Below, one piece after another: positions 27,091 through 34,652 of a DNA stretch of 64,000 nt. Source of the stretch: JAAYQU01 sp037441445. GTDB taxonomy: Bacteria > Bacteroidota > Bacteroidia > Bacteroidales > Salinivirgaceae. The stretch spans positions 1 to 64,000 of the forward strand of contig JBBISE010000009.1 of assembly GCA_037441445.1 (NCBI GenBank), written 5' to 3'. Each line of letters begins with the position of its first letter. The first letter of the stretch is position 1. The notes beneath the pieces were generated by a model. The model was not told where the DNA came from. It did no database searches and saw nothing but the letters and a program-made list of their open reading frames with translations. The translations under genes were made by a program, and so were the position numbers.

Positions 27091-27196
27091 TTTCATATGT
27101 TTATAATTTTTCGGTTTACGGCCATATGGAACTTCATGCCGACTTTAATCATGCCCCTGTGTGTCGAAAAATCGGTTGTCGGCATGGGCGTTTCAT
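27091..27196 (-). repeat. Intergenic stem-loop element, copy 3 (tandem)
   Basis: Near-identical to copy 2 and ending in CGTTTCAT at 27189-27196, 6 bases from the flippase stop codon at 27203. Together the three copies fill the whole 322-base gap 26881-27202, which contains no gene. Open frames crossing the repeats arise from the duplication and are not genes. Confidence 0.92.
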
Positions 27197-27202
27197 GCAA
27201 TG

Positions 27203-28504
27203 TTATTTGATTTTTATTGCTTTAAGCCAGGGAAGCGGACGAATTTTGTTTGCATACCAAACCACTATTGTCGATTGAAGTAGTGTGACGCCACTGTTGG
27301 CAATAACCATGGCCATTACTCCAGAGTACTTCAGGGTTACGTAGGTTGTTCCAATTTGCACCAAAGTTGTGCTTACTGTTATATAGGAAAGGGCAGCCGT
27401 TTTCTTCTCGTTCATAATATAGAGAGAGAACAAGGCGTAAAACAAACCAAAAAAGCTGGAAAGCAGCAAAAAAGGAACATATTTTAAACCACCCAAATAA
27501 GAATCATCCAAATAATACTTAAAAAACAGGTAATTCAAAGGGTAGTTAAGTGCAATTAGCAACGTCATTCCGGCAACAACAGCCAGCGACATTTTTACAA
27601 TTTTTTTTTCTAACTCCCTCTTTTTATCATCGTTCAGGTCAATTTGAGTCAAAAGCTTTAGTACCTCGGGGTTAAAAGCCGAAAAAATGGCTGTGGTTGC
27701 CACGCTTATCATTGACAAAGATATGCCTGCAATACCCAGAAGACCATTTTCGCCAATGGATATCATTGAGGTTACCATGCCTTTTTCTACGGCACTTTTC
27801 CCCCATCCGGCAAGGGAATGGGGTAATAAAGGTAAGCTGAAGAGTAAAAATCCCTGGATGTAGCTTTTGTTTATAGTAAAGATGTTTTTCGAGTATTTTG
27901 TGCAAAAATAGACGCACACCACTACAGTTACAATACTTGTAATTACGAGGGCTGTAACCCTTCCTTGCCAGCTTAACCCCAAAAGAATTACAAACAGAAT
28001 GGCCAAAAAGGCCGACAACAGAGAGTTTCCAATTTTTACCAACGAAAAATCGCGCACCTTCTCAAACATGCGTTGCATGGTTTGAAAAAGCATAATAATA
28101 CTGCTAAGAAAGGCAAATGCAATGGCCAAATAGACCCAGACTATGGATAACTCAAAATGTTCGAGAAACATATCTTTTAGAAAAGGCGTTACTACGCTAA
28201 GTAGCAGGAGTAGAAACGTGTTGATATACAATATGTTCCACAGTAAATTTCCCCGTTTATCTTGGGGAGTTCTGTTGAATTGAATGGAATAATACGTGTG
28301 ACCATTCAAGAGAATGACCGGAATAAAAAGATTGGAAATGGCAATAAAATTGGTAATATATCCATAATCCTCCGGTGTCAGATACCGGATAATAATGGGT
28401 ATTACAATAAATGGAGCAATTTTGCTTATGCTGTCAGAAAAACCATAGGCAAAAATGCGTTTTACCAGCGGATTCTTCTGAAGCAGGGGGATTCTGTTAA
28501 CCAT
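27203..28504 (-). CDS. wzx: Wzx-type oligosaccharide flippase (MOP superfamily)
   Basis: 433-residue polytopic membrane protein with about 12-14 helices. N-terminal NPLVKRIFAYGFSDSISKIA and the first helix pair IPIIIRYLTPEDYGYI match the polysaccharide-biosynthesis (RfbX/Wzx) pattern. It would move undecaprenyl-linked repeat units across the inner membrane for the EpsG-like polymerase. The start overlaps the capE-like stop by 8 bases. Substrate unknown; the locus implies pseudaminate- and L-QuiNAc/FucNAc-containing repeats. Confidence 0.88.
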   Translation of the reverse strand: MVNRIPLLQKNPLVKRIFAYGFSDSISKIAPFIVIPIIIRYLTPEDYGYITNFIAISNLFIPVILLNGHTYYSIQFNRTPQDKRGNLLWNILYINTFLLLLLSVVTPFLKDMFLEHFELSIVWVYLAIAFAFLSSIIMLFQTMQRMFEKVRDFSLVKIGNSLLSAFLAILFVILLGLSWQGRVTALVITSIVTVVVCVYFCTKYSKNIFTINKSYIQGFLLFSLPLLPHSLAGWGKSAVEKGMVTSMISIGENGLLGIAGISLSMISVATTAIFSAFNPEVLKLLTQIDLNDDKKRELEKKIVKMSLAVVAGMTLLIALNYPLNYLFFKYYLDDSYLGGLKYVPFLLLSSFFGLFYALFSLYIMNEKKTAALSYITVSTTLVQIGTTYVTLKYSGVMAMVIANSGVTLLQSTIVVWYANKIRPLPWLKAIKIK

Positions 28505-29525
28505 GCGAAAGATCCTGCTGGATTTCAGGTAGTTTTAGCAACAGTTTTTTCATTCCTTCCACATCAAGTCTTTCAGTGTTGTGCGAGTGATACTCCTCGG
28601 TATAGGCTACTTTTTCCGAACCACTTGAAAAATAGAGTTCGTAGTTCAAGTCGCGGGCATCGGCAGGTATTCTGAAATAGTTTCCCAAATCGTCTGCTTT
28701 AACCATATCTTCCCGGTTAACAAGGGTTTCATAAAGTTTCTCGCCATGGCGGGTTCCAATAATTTTTATGGGGCTTGTGGAGTTGTACAACTCTTTTAAA
28801 GCATCAACCAAAGTCTGTATTGTGGCTGCAGGGGCTTTTTGAACGAACAAATCGCCTTGTTTGGCATTATTGAAAGCGTACCAAACCAAATCAACCGCAT
28901 CGTTCAGGGTCATCATAAACCGTGTCATGTTTGGGTCGGTGATTGTCAGAGGTTTATTGGCTTTTATTTGCTCAATAAACAAGGGAATTACCGATCCCCG
29001 GCTGGCCATAACATTCCCATAGCGCGTGGCGCTGAATATGGTTTTGGTGTCGTCAAGGTTTCTCGATCGGGCTACCATCACCTTTTCCATCAGGGCTTTG
29101 CTCATTCCCATGGCATTAATGGGATACGCTGCCTTGTCGGTGCTAAGGACCACTACTTTTTTAACCTCGAACTTCTCCGCCGCGTAGAGTACGTTATCAG
29201 TTCCTAAAACATTGGTTTTTACCGCTTCAATGGGGAAAAACTCACAGGAAGGCACTTGTTTAAGCGCTGCAGCCTGAAAAATATAGTCAACGCCTTTTAC
29301 GGCCGTCTCAACCGACGATAGATCGCGGACATCGCCAATATAAAATTTTACCTTTGGGTTGTTTAGTTTTTTGCGCAGGTCATCCTGTTTTTTTTCATCG
29401 CGGCTGAAAATGCGTATTTCCGAAAACTCGTCAGAATTTAGAAACCGGTCTAAAACGGCATTTCCAAACGATCCGGTACCTCCGGTTATGAGAAGTTTTT
29501 TTTGTTTAATAGCGGAATTGTTCAT
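28497..29525 (-). CDS. capE: CapE/WbjB-type UDP-GlcNAc 4,6-dehydratase/5-epimerase
   Basis: 342 residues, equal to S. aureus CapE in length. LLITGGTGSFGNAVLDRFL (11-29) is the NAD(P) loop; AAALKQVPSCEFFPIEAVKT and STDKAAYPINAMGMSKALME carry the CapE-specific sequence, with Met-x-x-x-Lys in place of Tyr-x-x-x-Lys. RYGNVMASRGSVIPLFI and IIGTRHGEKLYETL are further family blocks. The product, UDP-2-acetamido-2,6-dideoxy-L-arabino-hexos-4-ulose, is also the substrate of PseC, and no separate PseB is in the window, so this one enzyme may feed both branches. It follows pseI by 12 bases. Confidence 0.9.
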   Translation of the reverse strand: MNNSAIKQKKLLITGGTGSFGNAVLDRFLNSDEFSEIRIFSRDEKKQDDLRKKLNNPKVKFYIGDVRDLSSVETAVKGVDYIFQAAALKQVPSCEFFPIEAVKTNVLGTDNVLYAAEKFEVKKVVVLSTDKAAYPINAMGMSKALMEKVMVARSRNLDDTKTIFSATRYGNVMASRGSVIPLFIEQIKANKPLTITDPNMTRFMMTLNDAVDLVWYAFNNAKQGDLFVQKAPAATIQTLVDALKELYNSTSPIKIIGTRHGEKLYETLVNREDMVKADDLGNYFRIPADARDLNYELYFSSGSEKVAYTEEYHSHNTERLDVEGMKKLLLKLPEIQQDLSHG

Positions 29526-29537
29526 TATAAGAGTGTT

Positions 29538-30569
29538 TTATAGTTGTAAGTCTACGTCTGACATGGTTAATGGTTCGCCTTTATGCAAATCCTTTTTGGC
29601 ATTTTTTCCCAAAATTTGTTGAAAGTAGCTTGGCGAAAGCCCCATTCCAGGTCGTATGCTTCGGATATTCTCCGAGGTAAAGGGTTCGCCTTGTTTTATA
29701 TCTTTTACCACGAAAAGCGATCTTCTCCGCTTTTTATCGTTTTCGGAAATATCATAGGAGACGCTTCCCATGGCCAGTTCGGTAAGTCTTATCTGGTCAA
29801 CCATATCCTTAAATTCGTGGGGTTCCATGCTAAAGGCCGAGTCGGGGCCACCCAAACTGCGATCGAGAATAAAATGTTTTTCCACCACCGTGGCTCCAAG
29901 CGAAACGGCAACAACCGGAACAATGCTGCCCATGGTGTGATCGGACAAACCCACCTCAACACCAAACCGTTTTTTCATATCGGGAATGGTCAATAAGTTG
30001 GCTCGCTCAATGGGTGCGGGGTATTCTGAAGTACATTTTAACAGGGTTATCTGGTTGTTGCCCTCTTTGCGGCAAGCATCAATAACCATCTCAATGTCAT
30101 TTATGTCGGCAACGCCGGTCGAAATAATCATTGGCTTACCTTTTTGAGCCATATATTTTATTAAAGGAATGTCGGTTATTTCCAACGACGCCACTTTGTA
30201 CATGGAAACATTCATAGATTCCAGAAAGTCAACACCTTCGTAATCGAACGGGGATGAGAAAAATTGCAGCCCCAGGTTTTCTGCTAATTGTTTTAATCCA
30301 GGTTGCCACTCATAAGGCATCGATCCAACGGAAAGAATGTCCCACGGACGCTGGCCTTTCCAGATGCCGTCTTTTTTGGGACCAAAAATATCGTTGTTTA
30401 CATCAAGAGTAAGGGATTCCGGCTTATATGTCTGCACTTTAACAGCATCAGCCCCGGCATGGGCAATGGCCCGAATTGTTTTTTCCGCCAAATCATAACT
30501 GTTGTTGTGATTGGCCGATAATTCCGCAATTATGAATGTTTTGTTTTCCACACTAAGTATATTAAACAC
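29538..30569 (-). CDS. pseI: Pseudaminic acid synthase
   Basis: 343-residue NeuB-family enzyme condensing 6-deoxy-2,4-diacetamido-L-altrose with phosphoenolpyruvate to Pse5Ac7Ac. The NeuB barrel (about 1-270) shows FIIAELSANHNNSYDLAEK (13-31), DAVKVQTYKPESLT, FSSPFDYEGVDFLE and GLSDHTMGSIVPVVAVSLG with a metal-binding HxxxD region, VVEKHFILDRSLGGPDSAFS. The C-terminal SAF domain (about 285-343) starts RRSLFVVKDIKQGE. The ANHNNS form and GGPDSAFS are typical of PseI as opposed to NeuB/LegI. Its start overlaps pseG by 8 bases. Confidence 0.92.
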   Translation of the reverse strand: MFNILSVENKTFIIAELSANHNNSYDLAEKTIRAIAHAGADAVKVQTYKPESLTLDVNNDIFGPKKDGIWKGQRPWDILSVGSMPYEWQPGLKQLAENLGLQFFSSPFDYEGVDFLESMNVSMYKVASLEITDIPLIKYMAQKGKPMIISTGVADINDIEMVIDACRKEGNNQITLLKCTSEYPAPIERANLLTIPDMKKRFGVEVGLSDHTMGSIVPVVAVSLGATVVEKHFILDRSLGGPDSAFSMEPHEFKDMVDQIRLTELAMGSVSYDISENDKKRRRSLFVVKDIKQGEPFTSENIRSIRPGMGLSPSYFQQILGKNAKKDLHKGEPLTMSDVDLQL

Positions 30570-31587
30570 AATTCAAGTTTTTAATTTCCTCGCTAAAACG
30601 CTCCATGCCTTTGCCATCGATAAGATTGTGACAGTTGGTGATTATTTTTTCTCTTTCATCAACGTCCAAAAGCATTGTGTCTAGGCTTTTAACAAATTCG
30701 TGTTCGGTAATTTCGGAAAGCAAACCCACATTTTTGACACACTGATAACGTTTTTCCAGACGCTCTGACGCCAACGCGTGTTTTTCTGTGTGTCCGAAGG
30801 AAATTGTTGGGATATTCAGATATATTAACTCATAGGTGGTAACACCAAAAGCGCAAATGGCCATATCGGCGCTTTTCAAATGATTCACATCAAAAAGGCT
30901 AAAGCTAATGTTTTCCTGATATTCAAGACTTTGCAGATGATTGATATAATTACATGCCGCACCATATAAAAACGTAAAATGCGTTCGGGAATCAGCATAA
31001 TTGTTTGAAATCCAGCTGTGTAATTTTAACAAACTTTCTGAAGGATCGCTTCCTCCTGCAATGCATACAACAGACTCAACGTTTGCATTCTGGCCTTTCT
31101 GCCTCGTTAAAGAAAGGACATTTGAATTTAGCCAAACATATTCCATACCCTCAAGAAGCCTGACTTTATACTTACCCCAATTTTCATCTAATAGAAACTC
31201 GGAGGGCAGATGGGCTGCAGGATAGATGGCCAAATTTGCATGAAACCTGCTTTCAGAGTAGGAATGAACCAAAACAACACAGTGTTTTCGCTTTAAACTC
31301 TGAATAGTTGATATGGAATAATCGCGAAGATTATCAAAAAGTACAACCGATTTGGTTTCAAGCTGTAAAAAATTTTCTAAAAATGCTTCTTCCGTTTCGT
31401 TTTCAGGCACAATTACATTCCTGAATCCCATTGATTGTACCATTTCAATGGCTTTACTGTCCCTGTTTATTACAAAACAAACAGTGCATTTTTCTTTTTC
31501 CTGCAAGAAAGAGGCTAAGCTTAGGCAACGTACAATATGACCGAAACCAACAGCAGGGGAAGCATCGACTCTAAAAATAAGATTCAT
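30562..31587 (-). CDS. pseG: UDP-2,4-diacetamido-2,4,6-trideoxy-L-altropyranose hydrolase
   Basis: 341-residue GT-B-fold hydrolase that removes UDP before the PseI step. FRVDASPAVGFGHIVRCLSL (5-24) carries the PseG N-terminal motif with the catalytic His in GFGHIVR. CIAGGSDPSESLLKLHSW and AICAFGVTTYELIYLNIPTI (split at GGSDP and the G-x-T-x-x-E motif) form the UDP-binding half. It lacks a fused GNAT (PseH) domain. Overlaps of 4 bases with the NeuD-like gene and 8 bases with pseI indicate a coupled unit. Confidence 0.88.
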   Translation of the reverse strand: MNLIFRVDASPAVGFGHIVRCLSLASFLQEKEKCTVCFVINRDSKAIEMVQSMGFRNVIVPENETEEAFLENFLQLETKSVVLFDNLRDYSISTIQSLKRKHCVVLVHSYSESRFHANLAIYPAAHLPSEFLLDENWGKYKVRLLEGMEYVWLNSNVLSLTRQKGQNANVESVVCIAGGSDPSESLLKLHSWISNNYADSRTHFTFLYGAACNYINHLQSLEYQENISFSLFDVNHLKSADMAICAFGVTTYELIYLNIPTISFGHTEKHALASERLEKRYQCVKNVGLLSEITEHEFVKSLDTMLLDVDEREKIITNCHNLIDGKGMERFSEEIKNLNCV

Positions 31588-32243
31588 TCTATCTTTCCAA
31601 TCACTTTGGCAGGATTGCCAACTGCTTTTGAAAAATCGGGAATATCACGGATGACGTTAGAATGCTGTCCAACAACAGACCATTCTCCAATGGTAACCCG
31701 GTCTAGCGTTGTTGAATTTACGCCCAAAAACGCTCCCTGCTTTAGGTGGACATGTGCCCCAACAATTGAATTTGATGTGATATAGGCATAATCATCAACA
31801 ATACAATTATGTCCCACGGTTGCATGCCCAAATATCTGGATGAAGTTCCCCACTTTAGCGTTTGGACCAACAATAGAGAACGCCTGAATACTGACCCCTT
31901 TTCCAATTTCAGCGGCTGAAGATACAACAGCATTGGGGTGAATAAGCGTGGCAAATTTCTCAATTGGAATCTTAAGGTTATGCAGCTTTGGAAGGAATTT
32001 GAAATTTAGTTTGATTGATATCAGGGCGTAAAAAAAATACACATTTTCGTCTTCTTGAATTATTTGTTGTACCACATCGTGTTCAACTTTACCTAAAACC
32101 GGATATCCGTTAATAGGACCCTCATCAAAATCATTAAGAAATCCTCGTAGATTCCAAGTTGGATTTACTTTGTTTATTTCCTCAACTATTTGTGCTATTA
32201 CCGTACCGTTACCATAGCCACCTATAATAATTAGATTTTTCAT
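31584..32243 (-). CDS. NeuD/PglD-like left-handed beta-helix acyltransferase
   Basis: About 219 residues from ATG 32243, where the conserved MKNLIIIGGYGNGTVIAQIV begins; 20 further codons upstream are unlikely to be coding. N-terminal PglD_N Rossmann-like half (1-90), then a hexapeptide-repeat beta-helix with isoleucine/valine steps such as IGKGVSIQAFSIVGPNAKVG and the family His in FGHATVGHNCIV. PglD N-acetylates the 4-amino group of UDP-sugars and NeuD O-acetylates sialic acid. Since no PseH is evident and the gene is coupled to pseG, it is the leading candidate for the missing N-acylation. The 85-base gap to the CitE-like gene holds a weak GTTGTT/AACAAC inverted repeat only. Confidence 0.85.
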   Translation of the reverse strand: MKNLIIIGGYGNGTVIAQIVEEINKVNPTWNLRGFLNDFDEGPINGYPVLGKVEHDVVQQIIQEDENVYFFYALISIKLNFKFLPKLHNLKIPIEKFATLIHPNAVVSSAAEIGKGVSIQAFSIVGPNAKVGNFIQIFGHATVGHNCIVDDYAYITSNSIVGAHVHLKQGAFLGVNSTTLDRVTIGEWSVVGQHSNVIRDIPDFSKAVGNPAKVIGKIE

Positions 32244-32328
32244 TGTACTGATCTTGTCGTTGTTAATTGTTGTTCGAATGATTGAAAAATAAAATTTCAA
32301 CAACCATCATTGGTGCTGTTCTATTACC

Positions 32329-33234
32329 TTATTTTCTTTTCGCCTTAATTTGCTCAATAAGTCGGACTCTTTCAATAATTCTATTGGCTTTAACCACGAA
32401 TGGCGGGCCAATAAATTTACCATTAATAATGGCTACACCCTTCCCCAGCTGTTCGGCTTCCTTTGATAGGTTCAAAATTTCATACGCTTCTTGAATCTCT
32501 TCTTGCGTTGGGGCAAAATATTTGTTGGCCAACTCATTCTGTTTTGGGTGCAAAATCCACATTCCTGCGTACCCTAATGTTTTCCCAACTTTGAGATGAT
32601 TCTCAAGTCCCTCTAAATCATGAACATGAATATAAGCTGCGTCAATTGGTATCAGGTTGTGTGTTCGGGCAACCATGGCCACCCAAGCCCTGGGCGAAAA
32701 AATACTGGTGTTTGCACCAAAATCGCGAATCCCTTCAATGTCACTTACAAAATCCTCCGAGCCAAAACCAATGGCAACCACCCTGTTGGAGGCTGTTGCT
32801 ATCTCGTTTGCATTGACAATTGAGGCTGCTGTTTCTAAAATGGGTATTATTTTGAATTTTCCAACCGGGAAATTTCTTTCACGCTCAATGGATTCAAGCA
32901 ACTTGTCTAAGAATACAATGTCGCTTGCTGTATATGTTTTTGAGAATAGAAAACCTGCGACTCCTTCAACGGTAAGTTGCAAAACATCCTGCAACAACAT
33001 ACCGCTGGCAAGTTCATTTATCCTTATAAAAACCTCAAAGTTTTTGAAGGTATCATCTTTCAAATATTTCTTGATAGTATCACGAGCAACCTGTTTATTT
33101 GAATATGGCATAACGGAGTCTTCAACGTCCAGCAATATAACATCAGCATCCGATTTTGCAGCGCTTTGTATAAGTTTTTCGTTGTGACCAGGCACAAACA
33201 TCAAACTCCGCATCAAGAATTGTTCTTTTTTCAT
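32329..33234 (-). CDS. CitE-like HpcH/HpaI-family CoA-ester lyase
   Basis: 301 residues of the CitE-like TIM-barrel family. RSLMFVPGHNEKLIQSAA (9-26) is the CoA-binding start; DVILLDVEDSVMP (30-42) has the conserved acidic pair; EVFIRINEL, IPILETAASIVNANEI and AIGFGSEDFVSDIEGIR supply Arg, Glu and Asp metal/substrate ligands; GMWILHPKQNELANKYFAPT is the family C-terminal block. Such lyases cleave or form malyl-, methylmalyl- or citramalyl-CoA. It follows the MaoC-like gene with only a repeated hairpin element between, and its ATG lies in that element. A role in making an unusual acyl-CoA for glycan acylation is inference. Confidence 0.84.
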   Translation of the reverse strand: MKKEQFLMRSLMFVPGHNEKLIQSAAKSDADVILLDVEDSVMPYSNKQVARDTIKKYLKDDTFKNFEVFIRINELASGMLLQDVLQLTVEGVAGFLFSKTYTASDIVFLDKLLESIERERNFPVGKFKIIPILETAASIVNANEIATASNRVVAIGFGSEDFVSDIEGIRDFGANTSIFSPRAWVAMVARTHNLIPIDAAYIHVHDLEGLENHLKVGKTLGYAGMWILHPKQNELANKYFAPTQEEIQEAYEILNLSKEAEQLGKGVAIINGKFIGPPFVVKANRIIERVRLIEQIKAKRK

Positions 33235-33355
33235 ATGTTTATAATTTTTCAGTTTAAGGTCATATGGAACTTACCACGATTGAATTGATAAATCGACGAA
33301 GTCAATAATCATTCCCTTGTGTGATTTAATAATTATTCAATCGTGGACGTTTCAT
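33231..33355 (-). repeat. Intergenic stem-loop element, copy 4
   Basis: Shares the conserved flanks of copies 2 and 3 (TTTCATATGTTTATAATTTT with CATATGGAACTT on one side, CGTTTCAT on the other, and the loop AATCAT..CTTGTGTG), but has a different stem: a 12-bp perfect arm pair CCACGATTGAAT (33274-33285) with its complement (33335-33346) plus an inner GATTTA/TAAATC-type pairing. It fills the 132-base maoC-citE gap, and the citE-like ATG (33234-33232) is part of its edge CATATG. Confidence 0.92.
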
Positions 33356-33366
33356 GGTTAATCCCC

Positions 33367-33822
33367 CTATCTTTTTTTTATCAATATCTTTCTGCGAAAT
33401 TTTAAAACATCAATCCCATGTTGGTTAGAACCAATGGTTTCAACATATAAAACACCTCTGTCTGTCTTTGATTTAGACTCCGTCTTTTCAAGCACTATTG
33501 TCCGACTATAGATTGTGTCATTAATAAAGGTCGGTGCCAAATGCTGGATGTTTTCGTAACCTAGATTTGCAATTGCTTTTCCGCTGACATCCATTACTGA
33601 CATGTGGACAACGAGACAAAAAACGAGGGTTCCCGGCACCAAAATCTGGCCATGTTGCTCATCCTTACAGTAATCAATATTTATGTGTACAGGGTGATGG
33701 TTCATTGTCAGCAAACTAAAAATATTGTTGTCACTTTCAAAAATGGTTTTTGATTGACAGTGTTTTATTTCCTGGCCTACCTCAAATTCCTCAAAATATC
33801 GACCCATTTCATTTGCTTCCAT
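33367..33822 (-). CDS. MaoC-family hot-dog dehydratase/hydratase
   Basis: 151 residues. MGRYFEEFEVGQEIKHC (6-22) is the standard MaoC opening. LLTMNHHPVHINIDYCKDE (37-55) carries a catalytic-type Asn-x-x-x-x-H pair (the family's D/N-x-N-P-x-H motif appears as N-H-H-P-V-H). GTLVFCLVVHMSVMDVSGKA and APTFINDTIYSRTIV are later family blocks. Relatives hydrate mesaconyl- or enoyl-CoA. It is the first of an adjacent MaoC + CitE-like pair, which together resemble the mesaconyl-CoA hydratase and beta-methylmalyl-CoA lyase steps. Start could be ATG 33822 or 33807. Confidence 0.85.
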   Translation of the reverse strand: MEANEMGRYFEEFEVGQEIKHCQSKTIFESDNNIFSLLTMNHHPVHINIDYCKDEQHGQILVPGTLVFCLVVHMSVMDVSGKAIANLGYENIQHLAPTFINDTIYSRTIVLEKTESKSKTDRGVLYVETIGSNQHGIDVLKFRRKILIKKR

Positions 33823-33884
33823 AGCTTTGTTTTATTTTAATGTTGAGATTCTTTTTCCATTTCTGGCAACAAAAGGGAAACATT

Positions 33885-34619
33885 TCATCCTTGATTATGT
33901 TTAATACGGAACTTTAATTCCGAAAATACCCAATCCTCCTCACAATCAATATCATGTGCTTCCATTTCCAAAATCTCAAACCCAAACTTATTTTGACCAC
34001 GCAATCCCACATTGGATTTCATCCAGTAAAACTGTCCGGCATCATGATATGCGGGTTCTAGGTCCTGCGAGCGGGTCTGCTGAAATTCGGGGTAGAACAT
34101 AGAGACCTTGCCATCACTCAATTTAAGTGCTCTTTGAATAGGGTAACTGAACCTGACTACCGGCCTGACCGAATCGGCATTTTGCGATAGAAGTAATTCG
34201 TAACCTTTACGTATATTTTCAACCGTAATTAATGGTGCTGTGGGCAAGATGCAGCAAATATTGTCGAAAACTAATCTTCTGTCCTTGTAACAAGTTTTAA
34301 CTTCATCTATTACATCGGCAAGAGTGGCAAAATCGTTGGCTGTTTTTTCTGACCTGAAAAAGGGCACCGCGGCTCCATATTTTTGTGCTATTTCAGCAAT
34401 TTCGGTGTCATCGGTCGAAACCATTACTTCGGTAAAAAGACCACACTTTACTGCGGCTTCAATAGAGTATGCAATAATTGGTTTCCCTAAAAAATCACGA
34501 ATGTTTTTTCTTGGAATTCGTTTGCTGCCACCACGGGCGGGAATAATGCAGAGGTTTTTTGCGCTTTGTGTCTCATAGAACCTCCGGCCGTCATTGGATG
34601 TTTTCGCCTTGGTATTCAT
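33885..34619 (-). CDS. pseF: CMP-pseudaminic acid cytidylyltransferase
   Basis: 244-residue nucleotidyltransferase that activates pseudaminic acid with CTP. NLCIIPARGGSKRIPRKNIR (22-41) is the CMP-sialate-synthetase P-loop; VSTDDTEIAEIAQKYGA, ILPTAPLITVENI and YHDAGQFYWMKSNV are PseF-type blocks. The final AHDIDCEEDW motif is typical of the family. A non-conserved ~20-residue N-terminal extension remains because no later ATG exists. Located between a broken gene (upstream) and the MaoC-like gene, 62 bases on. Confidence 0.9.
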   Translation of the reverse strand: MNTKAKTSNDGRRFYETQSAKNLCIIPARGGSKRIPRKNIRDFLGKPIIAYSIEAAVKCGLFTEVMVSTDDTEIAEIAQKYGAAVPFFRSEKTANDFATLADVIDEVKTCYKDRRLVFDNICCILPTAPLITVENIRKGYELLLSQNADSVRPVVRFSYPIQRALKLSDGKVSMFYPEFQQTRSQDLEPAYHDAGQFYWMKSNVGLRGQNKFGFEILEMEAHDIDCEEDWVFSELKFRIKHNQG

Positions 34620-34652
34620 TGGGTCGTTTGCTGTGCGTAAATAAAATCGTCA

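Noticed and set aside
26991..27196. Two 100-base tandem units as a CRISPR-like array
   Set aside because: CRISPR has short repeats with unique spacers; here the whole 100-base unit is duplicated with 98% identity and there are no spacers or cas genes.
26876..27196. Integron attC sites (variable imperfect stems with conserved ends)
   Set aside because: The conserved ends do not match the RYYYAAC/GTTRRRY core sites, no integrase is present, and the genes are ordered as an operon of one pathway.
26997..27278. An open frame of 93 codons crossing the tandem repeats on the + strand
   Set aside because: It repeats its own sequence because of the DNA duplication, has no family features, and runs into the antisense of the flippase.
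28497..29525. PseB
   Set aside because: The sequence AAALKQVPSCEFFPIEAVKT and the 342-residue length are CapE/WbjB-type; PseB has a different active-site neighbourhood (KHVP...NPLE).
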